Assembly: GCA_903887375.1 (NCBI GenBank)
Contig: CAISPN010000121.1
Location: forward strand, 1-38,915
Direction of reading: 5' to 3'
Source of the DNA: an uncultured cyanobacterium
Lineage (GTDB): Bacteria; Cyanobacteriota; Cyanobacteriia; Cyanobacteriales; Microcystaceae
Length of the DNA stretch: 38,915 nucleotides
Part shown: positions 19,275-27,549 of the stretch, piece after piece
How the letters are laid out: each line of letters begins with the position of its first letter
How positions within the stretch are numbered: the stretch's first letter is position 1
The notes under the pieces: model-generated
Told to the model about the DNA's origin: nothing
Databases searched by the model: none
What the model saw: the letters and a program-made list of their open reading frames with translations, nothing else
Translations under genes and position numbers: made by a program

Positions 19275-20522
19275 CTAGCTGATACCTTGGACAACTTGTT
19301 TTACAGTTGTCAGGGTATCTAGCCCAATTAAACCTCTTCTATAGCCTTTTTGGTTGGAAATACCTAAAAACACTGAATCCCCCTGAGGGGGGTTTCTTGT
19401 AAAGCGCGATGAGGTATTGATGTAAACCAAGGCGCTATCTACATCCATCGCAAATTGTCTACTTTCTTGGTAGGATTCAGTAACTAAACAGTCTGCATGT
19501 CCACTACTAAATCTATTAATTACCTCTATTCCTGCTTTAAGGTTATCAACAAACTTGAAGGCAACTGTTTTAGATAGGTAGGATTTTTGCCATTCACTTT
19601 CTCTGACAGAGTAAAACAAATAGTCAGAAAATTGTTCTACTATTTCAGGATCACCGCGTAATTCAAATCCATTCTCTATGAGGCTTCCGAATAAATGGGC
19701 TAGGGTTTGATTGTTGTGTTTCCTGTTAATCAAGACTTTCTCAATAGCGTTTACAGGATCTGGTTCACTAGCATGACTATCAAGAATCATTGATCTGGTG
19801 AGCTCTAGATCTCCGCTATCAGACCAGTACAAATAGCAGTTGCCCATTGCAGTTTTTAGCACTGGTGCTGTTGCCTGTTGAATAACATTGCTAATCAGGC
19901 TAGGGCGACCATAGGGAATCACCAGATTCACATACTGATCTTGGCTAACTAACTCTTTTATTGAACCGCCTTCATCACTAGGGAGAAGTTGTAAGCATTC
20001 ACCAGGAAGTCCGCAATCTTCAATAGCACCGCGCAATATCTCGGCAATCATAACATTGGAATAGTGCGAGCTAGAATTTCCTCGCAGAATTAAACTGTTG
20101 CCACTTTTTAAGCACAGTCCCGCGGCTATGGCTGCCAACTCGGGAAATGACTCGTAAACTAAAGCGATTACTCCCAATGGCATTCTCTGGCAATAGGTTT
20201 GCGAGGGATTGAGTTGATAGGGGGCATCCATAACCTGCTGGAGTGGATCGGGCAGTTCCGCAATTCTCTCTAAAATCTCAACTGTAGATTCAATTCGCTC
20301 AGGTGTAAGCTTTAACCATTCCAAGATCAATTCAGATTCCGCTGTTTCTCTGCTAGTTTCCAAATCAAGAGTATTGGACTCTAGAATAGATTGGATATTT
20401 TCTTTTAAGGCTTTGGCCATATACTTAACAGCTTGACTTCGTTCTCTGCCTTGCCTGTTGCTTAGCTCAAGAAAAGCGCTGTTAGACTGTCTGACCTTAG
20501 AGGGAATAATCTCACTGGACAT
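19275..20522 (-). CDS. ProA-like aldehyde dehydrogenase homologue lacking the catalytic Cys
   Basis: This 415-residue protein aligns along its length with glutamate-5-semialdehyde (gamma-glutamyl phosphate) reductase, the second enzyme of proline synthesis. Matching blocks include GLCLKSGNSLILRG, AMGNCYLYWSDSGDLE and the C-terminal RRGLIGLDTLTTVKQVV. Where true ProA has VCNA with the nucleophilic Cys, this protein has PVNAIEKVLI (near residue 257), so the thioester cysteine is Val. The usual YEARPNVT reads YESFPELA. I recall that many cyanobacteria have two ProA paralogues, and this looks like the divergent one. It may be inactive, may do other chemistry or may be regulatory. Confidence 0.75.
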   Translation of the reverse strand: MSSEIIPSKVRQSNSAFLELSNRQGRERSQAVKYMAKALKENIQSILESNTLDLETSRETAESELILEWLKLTPERIESTVEILERIAELPDPLQQVMDAPYQLNPSQTYCQRMPLGVIALVYESFPELAAIAAGLCLKSGNSLILRGNSSSHYSNVMIAEILRGAIEDCGLPGECLQLLPSDEGGSIKELVSQDQYVNLVIPYGRPSLISNVIQQATAPVLKTAMGNCYLYWSDSGDLELTRSMILDSHASEPDPVNAIEKVLINRKHNNQTLAHLFGSLIENGFELRGDPEIVEQFSDYLFYSVRESEWQKSYLSKTVAFKFVDNLKAGIEVINRFSSGHADCLVTESYQESRQFAMDVDSALVYINTSSRFTRNPPQGDSVFLGISNQKGYRRGLIGLDTLTTVKQVVQGIS

Positions 20523-20539
20523 ATAATATATTCAAAAAA

Positions 20540-20950
20540 CTATCGATAGATGATCCACAAGGCAACAATAATCAAGGTTCCCCAGAATGTTGCACCAATG
20601 AGCCAGGGGATTAGAACCAATAAATAAGAGCTATTACCTGAGTGAAAATGCAGAACAAGAATTGCTATAAATACAACAAATAAGGGAAACAAAGGCCAAA
20701 AAAACAATCTTGCTGTAGTTTTGCCGGCAGATACCCAAGCTTTGCCGTTCCAACACCATCCTTTTTTATATGGATAAACCGAAGTTACCTGCTCTATTAT
20801 ATTCCCATTCTCTTCCAGGGCAAAAATCTGCTGACAAAGGTCACAGCCAAAAGCTTCGGTTAAATAGATAGGCTTGATCCTTCCCTGTCTGCGACAGGGA
20901 CATGGGTAATCGTTATTGTGATCTATTTTTAATGATTTTAAGGATCTCAC
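20540..20950 (-). CDS. Zinc-ribbon membrane protein, hypothetical
   Basis: This 136-residue protein has two parts. The N-terminal cytoplasmic-looking segment carries CPCRRQGRIKPIYLTEAFGCDLC split as CPC and CDLC, a likely four-cysteine zinc ribbon at residues about 17-40. The C-terminal half has two hydrophobic helices (FFWPLFPLFVVFIAILVLHF and LLVLIPWLIGATFWGTLII). From memory, similar small proteins occur in other cyanobacteria without known function. The start is a GTG at 20950. It is 17 bases upstream of the ProA-like gene on the same strand, so the two are probably co-transcribed. Confidence 0.65.
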   Translation of the reverse strand: MRSLKSLKIDHNNDYPCPCRRQGRIKPIYLTEAFGCDLCQQIFALEENGNIIEQVTSVYPYKKGWCWNGKAWVSAGKTTARLFFWPLFPLFVVFIAILVLHFHSGNSSYLLVLIPWLIGATFWGTLIIVALWIIYR

Positions 20951-21038
20951 GCTTAGAGTGTAAAAACTACTTCCTAGGATATCGTTTAAACTATCTAGCT
21001 GTCCTATATAAGTCCAAATTATATTTATTTAGAAAAAA

Positions 21039-21110
21039 GCGGACAACGCGATTCGAACGCGCGACATTCACCTTGGCAAGGTGACGCTCTACCAGCTGAG
21101 CTATGTCCGC
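21039..21110 (-). tRNA. tRNA-Gly (anticodon GCC)
   Basis: This is a 72-nucleotide cloverleaf on the minus strand. The acceptor stem GCGGACA pairs with TGTCCGC; the D-arm is GCTCAGCTGGTAGAGC; the anticodon stem TCACC/GGTGA encloses loop TTGCCAA, giving anticodon GCC; and the T-arm has the TTCGAAT loop. The 3' CCA is not encoded. No neighbouring tRNA was seen. Confidence 0.96.
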
Positions 21111-21231
21111 AATTGTCAGTTTTTTAATTATATTGAATGTTTTTGGATATGTCAACGCTTCTGCTCGACAAATTCTATATTTGTGACTTAACATAGATTA
21201 TGATACTTAATAAATTATTAAATTAACTAAA

Positions 21232-21708
21232 ATGGGTGAACAACTTAGTCATAGTTTAGAACCACTTGCTGCTTGGTTTCGAGGTTTAGGTACACCTGAG
21301 CCGATTGTGCATTGGGGCCATCCCCTGATGATGGGGATCGTTGTGCTTTTTATGGGCAGCTATGTCGTCTATACAGGATGGCGAGGTAGAACTAGCACTC
21401 CAGAAAGTCAAGAGGCAATCCAAAGCTTTACTGAGCACCGCAAAGTAGCCCCTTTGATGTTTCTTTTCATTGCTATGGGCTATACAGGCGGAGTTCTATC
21501 TTTGGTGATCCAAAAACAGCCTATTTTAGAAAGTCCTCATTTTTGGACTGGTTCATTGGCTATTATTCTTCTTTCAATTAATGCTGCTTTGGCTGCTATT
21601 GGCTTAAAAGGTTTCTTAAGAAGTTCTCATGCCTATATAGGCAGTCTGATAGCTGTAGTATTAGTTGCCCATATAGTATTAGGTCTCAAGTTGGGATTGT
21701 CTTTATAA
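21232..21708 (+). CDS. DUF4079 domain membrane protein
   Basis: This 158-residue integral membrane protein has four hydrophobic helices. It opens with a conserved HWGHPLMMGIVVLFMGSYV segment, and histidines recur (HPLMM, SHAYIG, AHIVLG) at helix ends. This matches, from memory, the DUF4079 family of cyanobacteria and plastids, which resembles four-helix b-type cytochrome folds. Haem binding is plausible but not shown. The gene starts at ATG 21232 after the divergent tRNA-Gly and is followed 24 bases later by the ECF transporter genes on the same strand. Confidence 0.8.
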   Translation: MGEQLSHSLEPLAAWFRGLGTPEPIVHWGHPLMMGIVVLFMGSYVVYTGWRGRTSTPESQEAIQSFTEHRKVAPLMFLFIAMGYTGGVLSLVIQKQPILESPHFWTGSLAIILLSINAALAAIGLKGFLRSSHAYIGSLIAVVLVAHIVLGLKLGLSL

Positions 21709-21732
21709 ATTTACCTAAACCGCCTAATCAAG

Positions 21733-22521
21733 ATGCCTTGGACTGTTATACCTGAAGGCGAAGAAAGACAGGTAAAAATTGTCAATAGCTCATCAATCGA
21801 TGGAGCTCCTATAGCTTATATAGTGGTGCTCTCTGCGATTGTAACTGCACTTTCTTTTATTCCTTTTTCTATTGTGCTTGGTTCAGGTGGAAGTATGCCC
21901 TTGAGCCAAGGAGTTTTCCCTTTGCTTGGTTGGCTATTAGGACCAATTGGCGGGTCCATAGCTAGCGCAATAGGCAGTATGGTCGGCGCATTTTTAGCTC
22001 CCTATACTGCAGGAATACCGATTGTCTCAGTTTTAGGTGCCACTGTATCTAGTTTCATAGCTGGAATTATGATCTATGGCAAAGGTCGAAGAGGCAGTTG
22101 GCTATTTTTGATAGTTTTGTTTTTATTAGCATTTTATATTTACGGTAATAGGGCAATTGTTCAAAATGGCATTCCTGTAAATATTTTTCTTGCCGGAAAC
22201 TTTATTGAACTATCTAGTTTTTTATTGTTTGTTTTACCTACTCGCAGAAGGTTTGCCCGTTGGATAGGTGATTCTAACTTAGCTTTAGTTGCTTTAGGTT
22301 TATTTGGTGGTACTTGGATTGCCAGTGGCTTATCACATCTATGTTTAGCAACCATTACCTACTCTATTTTTAACTGGCCCAAAGAAGTATGGCTAGCTTT
22401 GATTCCTATTATTCCTTTTGAAAATTTAATTCGCTCACTTGTTGGATCTGCTATTGGCACTGGGGTAATTGCCGGCTTGAGAGCAATCTCTCTAGTAAGA
22501 TCAGCAGAGGCAATTTATTAA
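21733..22521 (+). CDS. ECF transporter, substrate-binding S component
   Basis: This 262-residue membrane protein has about six to seven hydrophobic helices and small-residue-rich segments (GWLLGPIGGSIASAIGSMVG) typical of ECF S components and their AxxxA-type contacts with EcfT. It is directly followed by the fused ATPase gene (four bases between stop and start) and the T component, so it is the dedicated substrate-capture subunit of a group I system. I do not recognise the substrate subfamily. The nucleosidase at the end of the operon suggests a nucleoside-like or base-like ligand, which is inference. Confidence 0.75.
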   Translation: MPWTVIPEGEERQVKIVNSSSIDGAPIAYIVVLSAIVTALSFIPFSIVLGSGGSMPLSQGVFPLLGWLLGPIGGSIASAIGSMVGAFLAPYTAGIPIVSVLGATVSSFIAGIMIYGKGRRGSWLFLIVLFLLAFYIYGNRAIVQNGIPVNIFLAGNFIELSSFLLFVLPTRRRFARWIGDSNLALVALGLFGGTWIASGLSHLCLATITYSIFNWPKEVWLALIPIIPFENLIRSLVGSAIGTGVIAGLRAISLVRSAEAIY

Positions 22522-22525
22522 GAGT

Positions 22526-24229
22526 ATGGAAATTATCGCCAAATTAGACAAAGTCTCTTATCTTTATGAAAACTGCCAAGATTTAGTACTAAAAAATATT
22601 TCCCTAGATATTTATAAAGGCGAGTTTTTGGGAATTATTGGACCTACTGGCGCAGGTAAAACGACACTTTCTCTAGTTCTAAATGGCATTGTGCCACAGT
22701 TTTATGGTGGACGTTTTTTTGGCTATGCCGAGGTTGCTGGACTTGATACTCTTACTAATCCAGTTAGTAAATTATCCCGCTATGTTGGGGCAGTCTTTGA
22801 AGATCCTGAAACCCAATTATTGGCAACTTCAGTCGAAAATGAGATAGCTTTTACCTTGGAAAATTTGTGCTTACCTAGAGAGGAAATTTTGGCACGTATT
22901 GCGAGAGCTTTGGCTGCAGTTCGCCTAGAGGGAATGGAAAAAAAACAGCCTAATGAACTTTCTGGAGGGCAAAAACAAAGATTGGCGATTGCCTCCGCCT
23001 TAGCGCTTCAGCCTGCACTTTTAATCCTAGATGAACCAACTTCTCAACTTGATCCGGTTGGTTCACAGGAAGTATTTGCTACGGTTAAAGAGCTAAATCG
23101 CATCCTGGGTATGACAATTGTTATGGTTTCTCATGCCGCTGAAGAGATGGCTCAGCAAGCAGATCGCCTGGCTATATTAGAAGCAGGAGCAATCAGCGCC
23201 ATTGGCAGCCCAAATCAAATCTACTCTCAAGTCGAACAATTAGAAAGAGCTTCCCTGCGCGCTCCTCAAGTAGCCAAGACTTTTTGGGCAATTAATAGCC
23301 GTGGTATAACTTTAGAAAAAATTCCGGTCACCCTTGAGGCAGGTTTAGCTATTTTACCTAGTCTAACTAGTTACTATCATCAGCCTGTTTGGCAAGATTC
23401 CCCATCACCCAATTCCAATATTCTTCTAAAGGCAGAAAACCTCTCTTATACCCATAGCAATGGAACCGAAGCTTTAAAAAATATTTCTTTAGATATTTGC
23501 TCTGGTGAATACTTGCTAATTATTGGCCAAAATGGAGCGGGTAAGACTACATTGGTAAAGCATTTTCTCAAGCTGCTTAGCCCTATCAAAGGAAGTGTTT
23601 CTCTTAAAGGAATTTCTCTAGAGAATCTCTCTACTAGTGAGCTGGCACTTTCTATTGGCTATGTAGCACAAAATCCTGACAATCAGATTTTTAACTCTAC
23701 TGTCGAAAAGGAAGTTTCTTTTGCCCTTACTAATCTTGGTTACCCTGCCAAGGAGATCAAAGAAAAGACATGTCAAGCTCTTGAGAGTATGGGCTTATTA
23801 GAGGCTAGAAACCTTCACCCGCTCTCACTCTCTAAAGGAGATCGCGCTAGGGTTGTAATTGCTGCTATTTTGTCAATGGATCCTGAAATTATCATATTTG
23901 ATGAGCCTACTACTGGGCAGGATTATCAAGGCGCTAAAGCCATCTTGGAGATGACCCGCCAGTTACATCAAATGGGTAAAACTGTTATAGTCATCACCCA
24001 TCACCTTTATCTGATGGCTGAATATGCTCAAAGAGTGGTAGTAATGGGGCAAGGGAGAATCCTTCTTGATGCGCCAATTCGCCAAGCCTATCATGAGAGT
24101 GAAATTTTAGCCAAAACCTATCTAGTTCCACCACAAGAAGTATTGTTAGCTCAAAAGCTAGCTAGTCTTTCGGGTATTTCTTCTCCTTTGTTAACTTCAG
24201 CGGAAATTGCTGCCAGTTTTGACCTTTAA
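22526..24229 (+). CDS. ECF transporter ATPase, two ATP-binding domains fused (EcfA-A')
   Basis: This 567-residue energy-coupling protein carries two ABC ATPase domains in one chain. Domain 1 has Walker A GPTGAGKTT (near 40), signature LSGGQKQR (near 143), Walker B LLILDEPTSQLD and switch His (MVSH). Domain 2 has Walker A GQNGAGKTT (near 333), a divergent signature LSKGDRAR (near 435), Walker B IIIFDEPTTGQD and switch His (ITHH). Fused A units are known in ECF systems. The weak second signature suggests that one of the two ATP sites is less active. It is in an operon with the S and T components. Confidence 0.92.
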   Translation: MEIIAKLDKVSYLYENCQDLVLKNISLDIYKGEFLGIIGPTGAGKTTLSLVLNGIVPQFYGGRFFGYAEVAGLDTLTNPVSKLSRYVGAVFEDPETQLLATSVENEIAFTLENLCLPREEILARIARALAAVRLEGMEKKQPNELSGGQKQRLAIASALALQPALLILDEPTSQLDPVGSQEVFATVKELNRILGMTIVMVSHAAEEMAQQADRLAILEAGAISAIGSPNQIYSQVEQLERASLRAPQVAKTFWAINSRGITLEKIPVTLEAGLAILPSLTSYYHQPVWQDSPSPNSNILLKAENLSYTHSNGTEALKNISLDICSGEYLLIIGQNGAGKTTLVKHFLKLLSPIKGSVSLKGISLENLSTSELALSIGYVAQNPDNQIFNSTVEKEVSFALTNLGYPAKEIKEKTCQALESMGLLEARNLHPLSLSKGDRARVVIAAILSMDPEIIIFDEPTTGQDYQGAKAILEMTRQLHQMGKTVIVITHHLYLMAEYAQRVVVMGQGRILLDAPIRQAYHESEILAKTYLVPPQEVLLAQKLASLSGISSPLLTSAEIAASFDL

Positions 24230-24238
24230 ATAAACTCT

Positions 24239-25072
24239 ATGTACAATTCCCTTTGGCAAGCTACACAAAAAAACTCCTTAATCTCTCGGTTGGATTTTCG
24301 CAGCAAATTAGTCATGGTTATAGTGATCACCTTGATTGCTTTTACTTGGGAAAGTCCAATTACTTCTGGAATACTTACTATTTTGGTGGTTTTAGCTTGT
24401 TTATTTTCAGGGATTAAACTAAATTATTTGGCAAATATTTTAAAATTCATGTTGCCTTTTTACTTGTTTTTGTTGCTCACGATGGGCTTTTTTAATGTAG
24501 AACAAGTAAAGGTTTTAACTAACAAAAGCGAACTGACAGCTTTGCTCTCAATCAAAGGTTTTAACCTTACTTTAGAGGGAATACTGTATGGATTGAGTGT
24601 TATTTTTAAAACACTTACTATGATTTTTGTCATTCCTTTGGGGATTTTTACAACCGATCTCAATCAAATGATTGTCGGACTAACTAAAATAAAAGTGCCC
24701 TATAAAATTGTCTTTATCTTTTCTTCAACCTTGCGATTATTTCCATTATTAGCCCAAGAATTAGAAGGTATCATTGATGCCCAAAAACTCAGAGGTCTGT
24801 CAATTGAGAAAATGGGACTGCTGCGCAAGGCAAGGGTTTATGCTGCGATTGCTATCCCTTTGATTTTAAATGCAATGGTAAAATCTCAAAAGATGGAAAT
24901 AGTCTTACAAACAAAGGCTTTCTCTGGAGACAACAATCGTACTTATTTAAGTGAATCTAAATTGAGTGGAGTAGACTATGCTTTTATAATCTTTTTTATT
25001 GTTTTACTGATTATAGTACTAGTTTTATGCGTTGTCTTTGGAGTTGGTAAGTTCTGGTGGTTGCTCAAATGA
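24239..25072 (+). CDS. ECF transporter, transmembrane T component
   Basis: This 277-residue EcfT/CbiQ-like scaffold links the S component to the fused ATPases. The order is hydrophobic helices, a long coupling region, and a final helix. The coupling motif near residue 180 is AQKLRGLS, close to the conserved A-x-x-x-R-G. The second motif near 223 reads QTKAFS and has lost the Arg. The LDFRSKL segment near residue 20 is typical of the family. It follows the ATPase gene by nine bases. Its TGA stop overlaps the next start as ATGA (25069-25072), a sign of translational coupling. Confidence 0.88.
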   Translation: MYNSLWQATQKNSLISRLDFRSKLVMVIVITLIAFTWESPITSGILTILVVLACLFSGIKLNYLANILKFMLPFYLFLLLTMGFFNVEQVKVLTNKSELTALLSIKGFNLTLEGILYGLSVIFKTLTMIFVIPLGIFTTDLNQMIVGLTKIKVPYKIVFIFSSTLRLFPLLAQELEGIIDAQKLRGLSIEKMGLLRKARVYAAIAIPLILNAMVKSQKMEIVLQTKAFSGDNNRTYLSESKLSGVDYAFIIFFIVLLIIVLVLCVVFGVGKFWWLLK

Positions 25073-25737
25073 ATAACTGTTTTCCAGTAATTTTGGTCCC
25101 TCAAGGTAGGGAGTATCAAGCAGTGCTCAAAGGAATAAAAGGTAGCTCTATTAAAGTAATTCCCATTCCTATAGGTAAAGCCTGTATAGATGTTCTTAAA
25201 AAAAACAATATTCAACAAGAGTCAATATTATTAATGGGAGTAGCAGGATCTCTCTCAGCACAATTGCAATTAGGGGACGTTGTCGGCTACCAAAGCTGCT
25301 TTTTATACCAGAATCAACAAGGAGTACTAGCTAAAGAACTGACCTGCGCTAATTTTTTTGCTGATACCATAACTTCTGTTCAAGGATTAACCAGCGATCT
25401 TTTAATAGCCAATAGTGAGCAAAAGCAAAAGCTATCCCAATATGCCCAAGTAGTAGATATGGAAAGCTACCATGTGCTTGAATTATATCCTACAAAATCT
25501 GTAAGCGTTCTAAGGGTGATCAGTGATAATAGCCAACAAGATCTTCCAGATCTCAACTGCGCAATCAAAAGTGATGGCAAAATCGATAGTTTGGCTTTAG
25601 CTTTAGCTATGCTGAGAGAGCCTCAAGCCTCTGCTCATCTAATATATGGCTCTATTAAGGCGCTCTCTAAATTAGAAGCACTAGCTAGAGAAATAATCAG
25701 ATCACTTCAATTTCATTCTCACGCAGATGGACTTTGA
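25069..25737 (+). CDS. Nucleosidase / phosphorylase superfamily protein
   Basis: This 222-residue member of the PNP/MTAN superfamily cleaves or phosphorolyses N-glycosidic bonds of nucleosides. It has a glycine motif (LLMGVAGSLSAQLQLGDVVG), the substrate-binding VVDMESYHVLE (near 128) and VLRVISDNSQQD, whose Asp near 152 is the likely general acid. I chose ATG 25069 because it forms ATGA with the upstream stop; a GTG at 25057 would add four residues. The substrate is unknown. Salvage of an imported nucleoside fits the ECF operon, while hopanoid-type nucleoside phosphorylases are an alternative. Its last codons overlap ftrV. Confidence 0.75.
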   Translation: MNNCFPVILVPQGREYQAVLKGIKGSSIKVIPIPIGKACIDVLKKNNIQQESILLMGVAGSLSAQLQLGDVVGYQSCFLYQNQQGVLAKELTCANFFADTITSVQGLTSDLLIANSEQKQKLSQYAQVVDMESYHVLELYPTKSVSVLRVISDNSQQDLPDLNCAIKSDGKIDSLALALAMLREPQASAHLIYGSIKALSKLEALAREIIRSLQFHSHADGL

Positions 25738-25918
25738 ATTTTTGCTCAAACTCTACTATTACAGGCAGATTGGGACTGATGACGCGGCCTTGCCAGTCAT
25801 TTAAAATACTTACAATATTACCCTCTAAGCCCTGTAGATTGAGGGGCTCGCTTTTATGCTGAGGATGATGATAAACCAGAATAGAGTCAGTAACACGAAC
25901 GCGATCGCCAACTTTCAT
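25697..25918 (-). CDS. ftrV: Ferredoxin-thioredoxin reductase, variable chain
   Basis: This is the small non-catalytic subunit of ferredoxin-thioredoxin reductase, which passes electrons from photosystem I to thioredoxins for light regulation of enzymes. Its 73 residues begin MKVGDRVRVTDSILVYHHPQ and end HLRENEIEVI, both diagnostic, with the SH3-like barrel motif GLEGNIVSIL between. The length is normal for cyanobacteria. The final 41 bases overlap the convergent nucleosidase gene. A HIP1 octamer (GCGATCGC, 25901-25908) lies inside codons 4-6, the only copy I noticed in the window. The catalytic chain ftrC is not in the window. Confidence 0.93.
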   Translation of the reverse strand: MKVGDRVRVTDSILVYHHPQHKSEPLNLQGLEGNIVSILNDWQGRVISPNLPVIVEFEQKFKVHLRENEIEVI

Positions 25919-25977
25919 AATTCTCCCAATATACTCTCTACAACCCTACAAATAGTCCTTAATTAGGATAGCATTAT

Positions 25978-27138
25978 CTAGAGCGCTTTTGTTGAGCCCA
26001 AAAGGTTTAGGTATTTTTGCTCTATCTGGTCCCATTGGTAATTTTGCTCAACAAAGGTATTACCCTGTTTACCTAGTTGATTCCAGGTTGCCTGAGGAAT
26101 GCTCTCTAGAAGATAGATGAACTCTTGCTGATTACTGTACCATAATCCACCATTTGAGCGGCGACATTGTTGAACTAATACTTCACATTCGCCGTTGACT
26201 AAAACTCCTTTACTCATCTGCCATGCTTCCAAAAGCACCAGGGAGAGACTTTCATAAGGTGATGGCATAATCAGTAGATCACAATATGCCAGTGCGCTCC
26301 ATTTAGTTTGCTCATCCACAAAACCTAGGTAGATCAAATCTTGGTGTTTAGGAATAGGGATTTGGGCCTTGCCTAGGAGAATTAATTTTTGGGGAGAATT
26401 AACTTTTTCTTTATAGGCGAGAAAGTTGTTAAAAAGCTCTTGGCAGCCTTTAGATGTATCGATCCTACCGATATATAATAAAAAAGATCCATAATTGGCA
26501 AAGCCCTCAGTAATTAAAAGCTGTTTTTCTAGCGCTAGTCCTGCGACATAACCTGACCAATGGATATGGGGAAAAAGAGTTTCTAAGAAAAATTTTTCCT
26601 GCTGGGTATTAAACATAAAACCTTGTGGCAGGGCAAAAAAACCTTTCCACAGACTCAGATAAATACACCATTCATCATGAGCCAGGGGAACAAGATATGC
26701 TTTATCTGCCACTAGAGGAAGTCCAAAATAGGTAGTTGCATAGAGATAGGTAAAAAAAATAAAGGCATCATAGTTATCTTTTTGCTGCCAAAGATAAACT
26801 AGAAGATCGCTAGAGAATGGTCCTTGTGCCTTCATCCAGTTTTCCTCTTCCTCTAGTGAGGTTTCTAGAAAACGATAGCTTATAATTTGCGATAACTCCG
26901 CAAATTCTTCAAGATTACGCGAGCGATCTACTCGAAAACGTCTGGTCTTAACTCCTGCTATTTCTGTTGTTCCAGGTGGGTAGAAATTTTCCCATGTGAG
27001 GTAATCCAAAGCGCAGGTAGTTAAAATTTCAACATCCCAATACTTAGACATACGCTGGGCAATTTTTAGACAGTGAAATTCTGCGCCTCCATTAACTTCT
27101 AATCCACAGCGCTGAACCACCAAAGCAACTTTAAGCAT
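25978..27138 (-). CDS. Glycosyltransferase, GT4/GT-B type
   Basis: This 386-residue retaining glycosyltransferase has the GT-B fold. The N-terminal domain begins MLKVALVVQRCGLEVNGGAE, with the nucleotide-donor-independent GGAE loop typical of GT4. The C-terminal donor domain includes LLYIGRIDTSKGCQELF (near residue 220) and SPYESLSLVLLEAWQ, with the E-x7-E pair that contacts the sugar nucleotide. It is last in a minus-strand cluster with another GT4 and an ABC-2 export permease, so it probably assembles a surface polysaccharide. Donor and acceptor are unknown. Confidence 0.88.
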   Translation of the reverse strand: MLKVALVVQRCGLEVNGGAEFHCLKIAQRMSKYWDVEILTTCALDYLTWENFYPPGTTEIAGVKTRRFRVDRSRNLEEFAELSQIISYRFLETSLEEEENWMKAQGPFSSDLLVYLWQQKDNYDAFIFFTYLYATTYFGLPLVADKAYLVPLAHDEWCIYLSLWKGFFALPQGFMFNTQQEKFFLETLFPHIHWSGYVAGLALEKQLLITEGFANYGSFLLYIGRIDTSKGCQELFNNFLAYKEKVNSPQKLILLGKAQIPIPKHQDLIYLGFVDEQTKWSALAYCDLLIMPSPYESLSLVLLEAWQMSKGVLVNGECEVLVQQCRRSNGGLWYSNQQEFIYLLESIPQATWNQLGKQGNTFVEQNYQWDQIEQKYLNLLGSTKAL

Positions 27139-27146
27139 GATTGATT

Positions 27147-27545
27147 TTAACCATTATGTTCTAATTTGGCTTTGATAGTTTCTATTTCCTGGAGAAGTTG
27201 TTCATTGACTTCTAATGATAATTTAAGCGCGCCTATTAAACTGAGATTAATTTCTCTTTGATCTTTAAAAAGAGCGGCCAAACCTTTCAAAATAATTGGC
27301 TTAAATACCAGAGTAATATTAAAGGGAAAACGACTGAGTTTATCTGGCCATTTTTGTCTGATTATTGAGCGCTCTTGAGCAACTTTTAATATTTTTTTTA
27401 CTTGCGAGAGCAACAATTTCTTTTGGGCAAAGTTATTGACCTTTATGCTGTCAGATTTATTAGTAGAATCAATTTGTTGATCGATTTGCAGGTGAACCAT
27501 CTTCATCAATTCATCGACATCAATTTTGGCTTGATTATCATCCAT
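27147..27545 (-). CDS. Hypothetical protein resembling N-terminal segment of glycan-cluster methyltransferases
   Basis: This 132-residue protein starts with IDVDELMKMVHLQIDQQID, has a basic middle with FKPIILKGLAALF, and ends in a helical segment (LSLEVNEQLLQEIETIKAKL). This pattern is like the N-terminal region that, as I remember, precedes the SAM methyltransferase or glycosyltransferase domain in many cyanobacterial polysaccharide proteins. No catalytic domain follows. It may be a free-standing adaptor or a truncated gene. It sits between two glycosyltransferase genes with gaps of 8 and 4 bases, so it is surely in the same transcript. Confidence 0.6.
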   Translation of the reverse strand: MDDNQAKIDVDELMKMVHLQIDQQIDSTNKSDSIKVNNFAQKKLLLSQVKKILKVAQERSIIRQKWPDKLSRFPFNITLVFKPIILKGLAALFKDQREINLSLIGALKLSLEVNEQLLQEIETIKAKLEHNG

Positions 27546-27549
27546 AACT

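Noticed and set aside
25057-25737. GTG 25057 as the nucleosidase start
   Set aside because: ATG 25069 forms a 4-base ATGA overlap with the upstream stop, a standard coupling arrangement.
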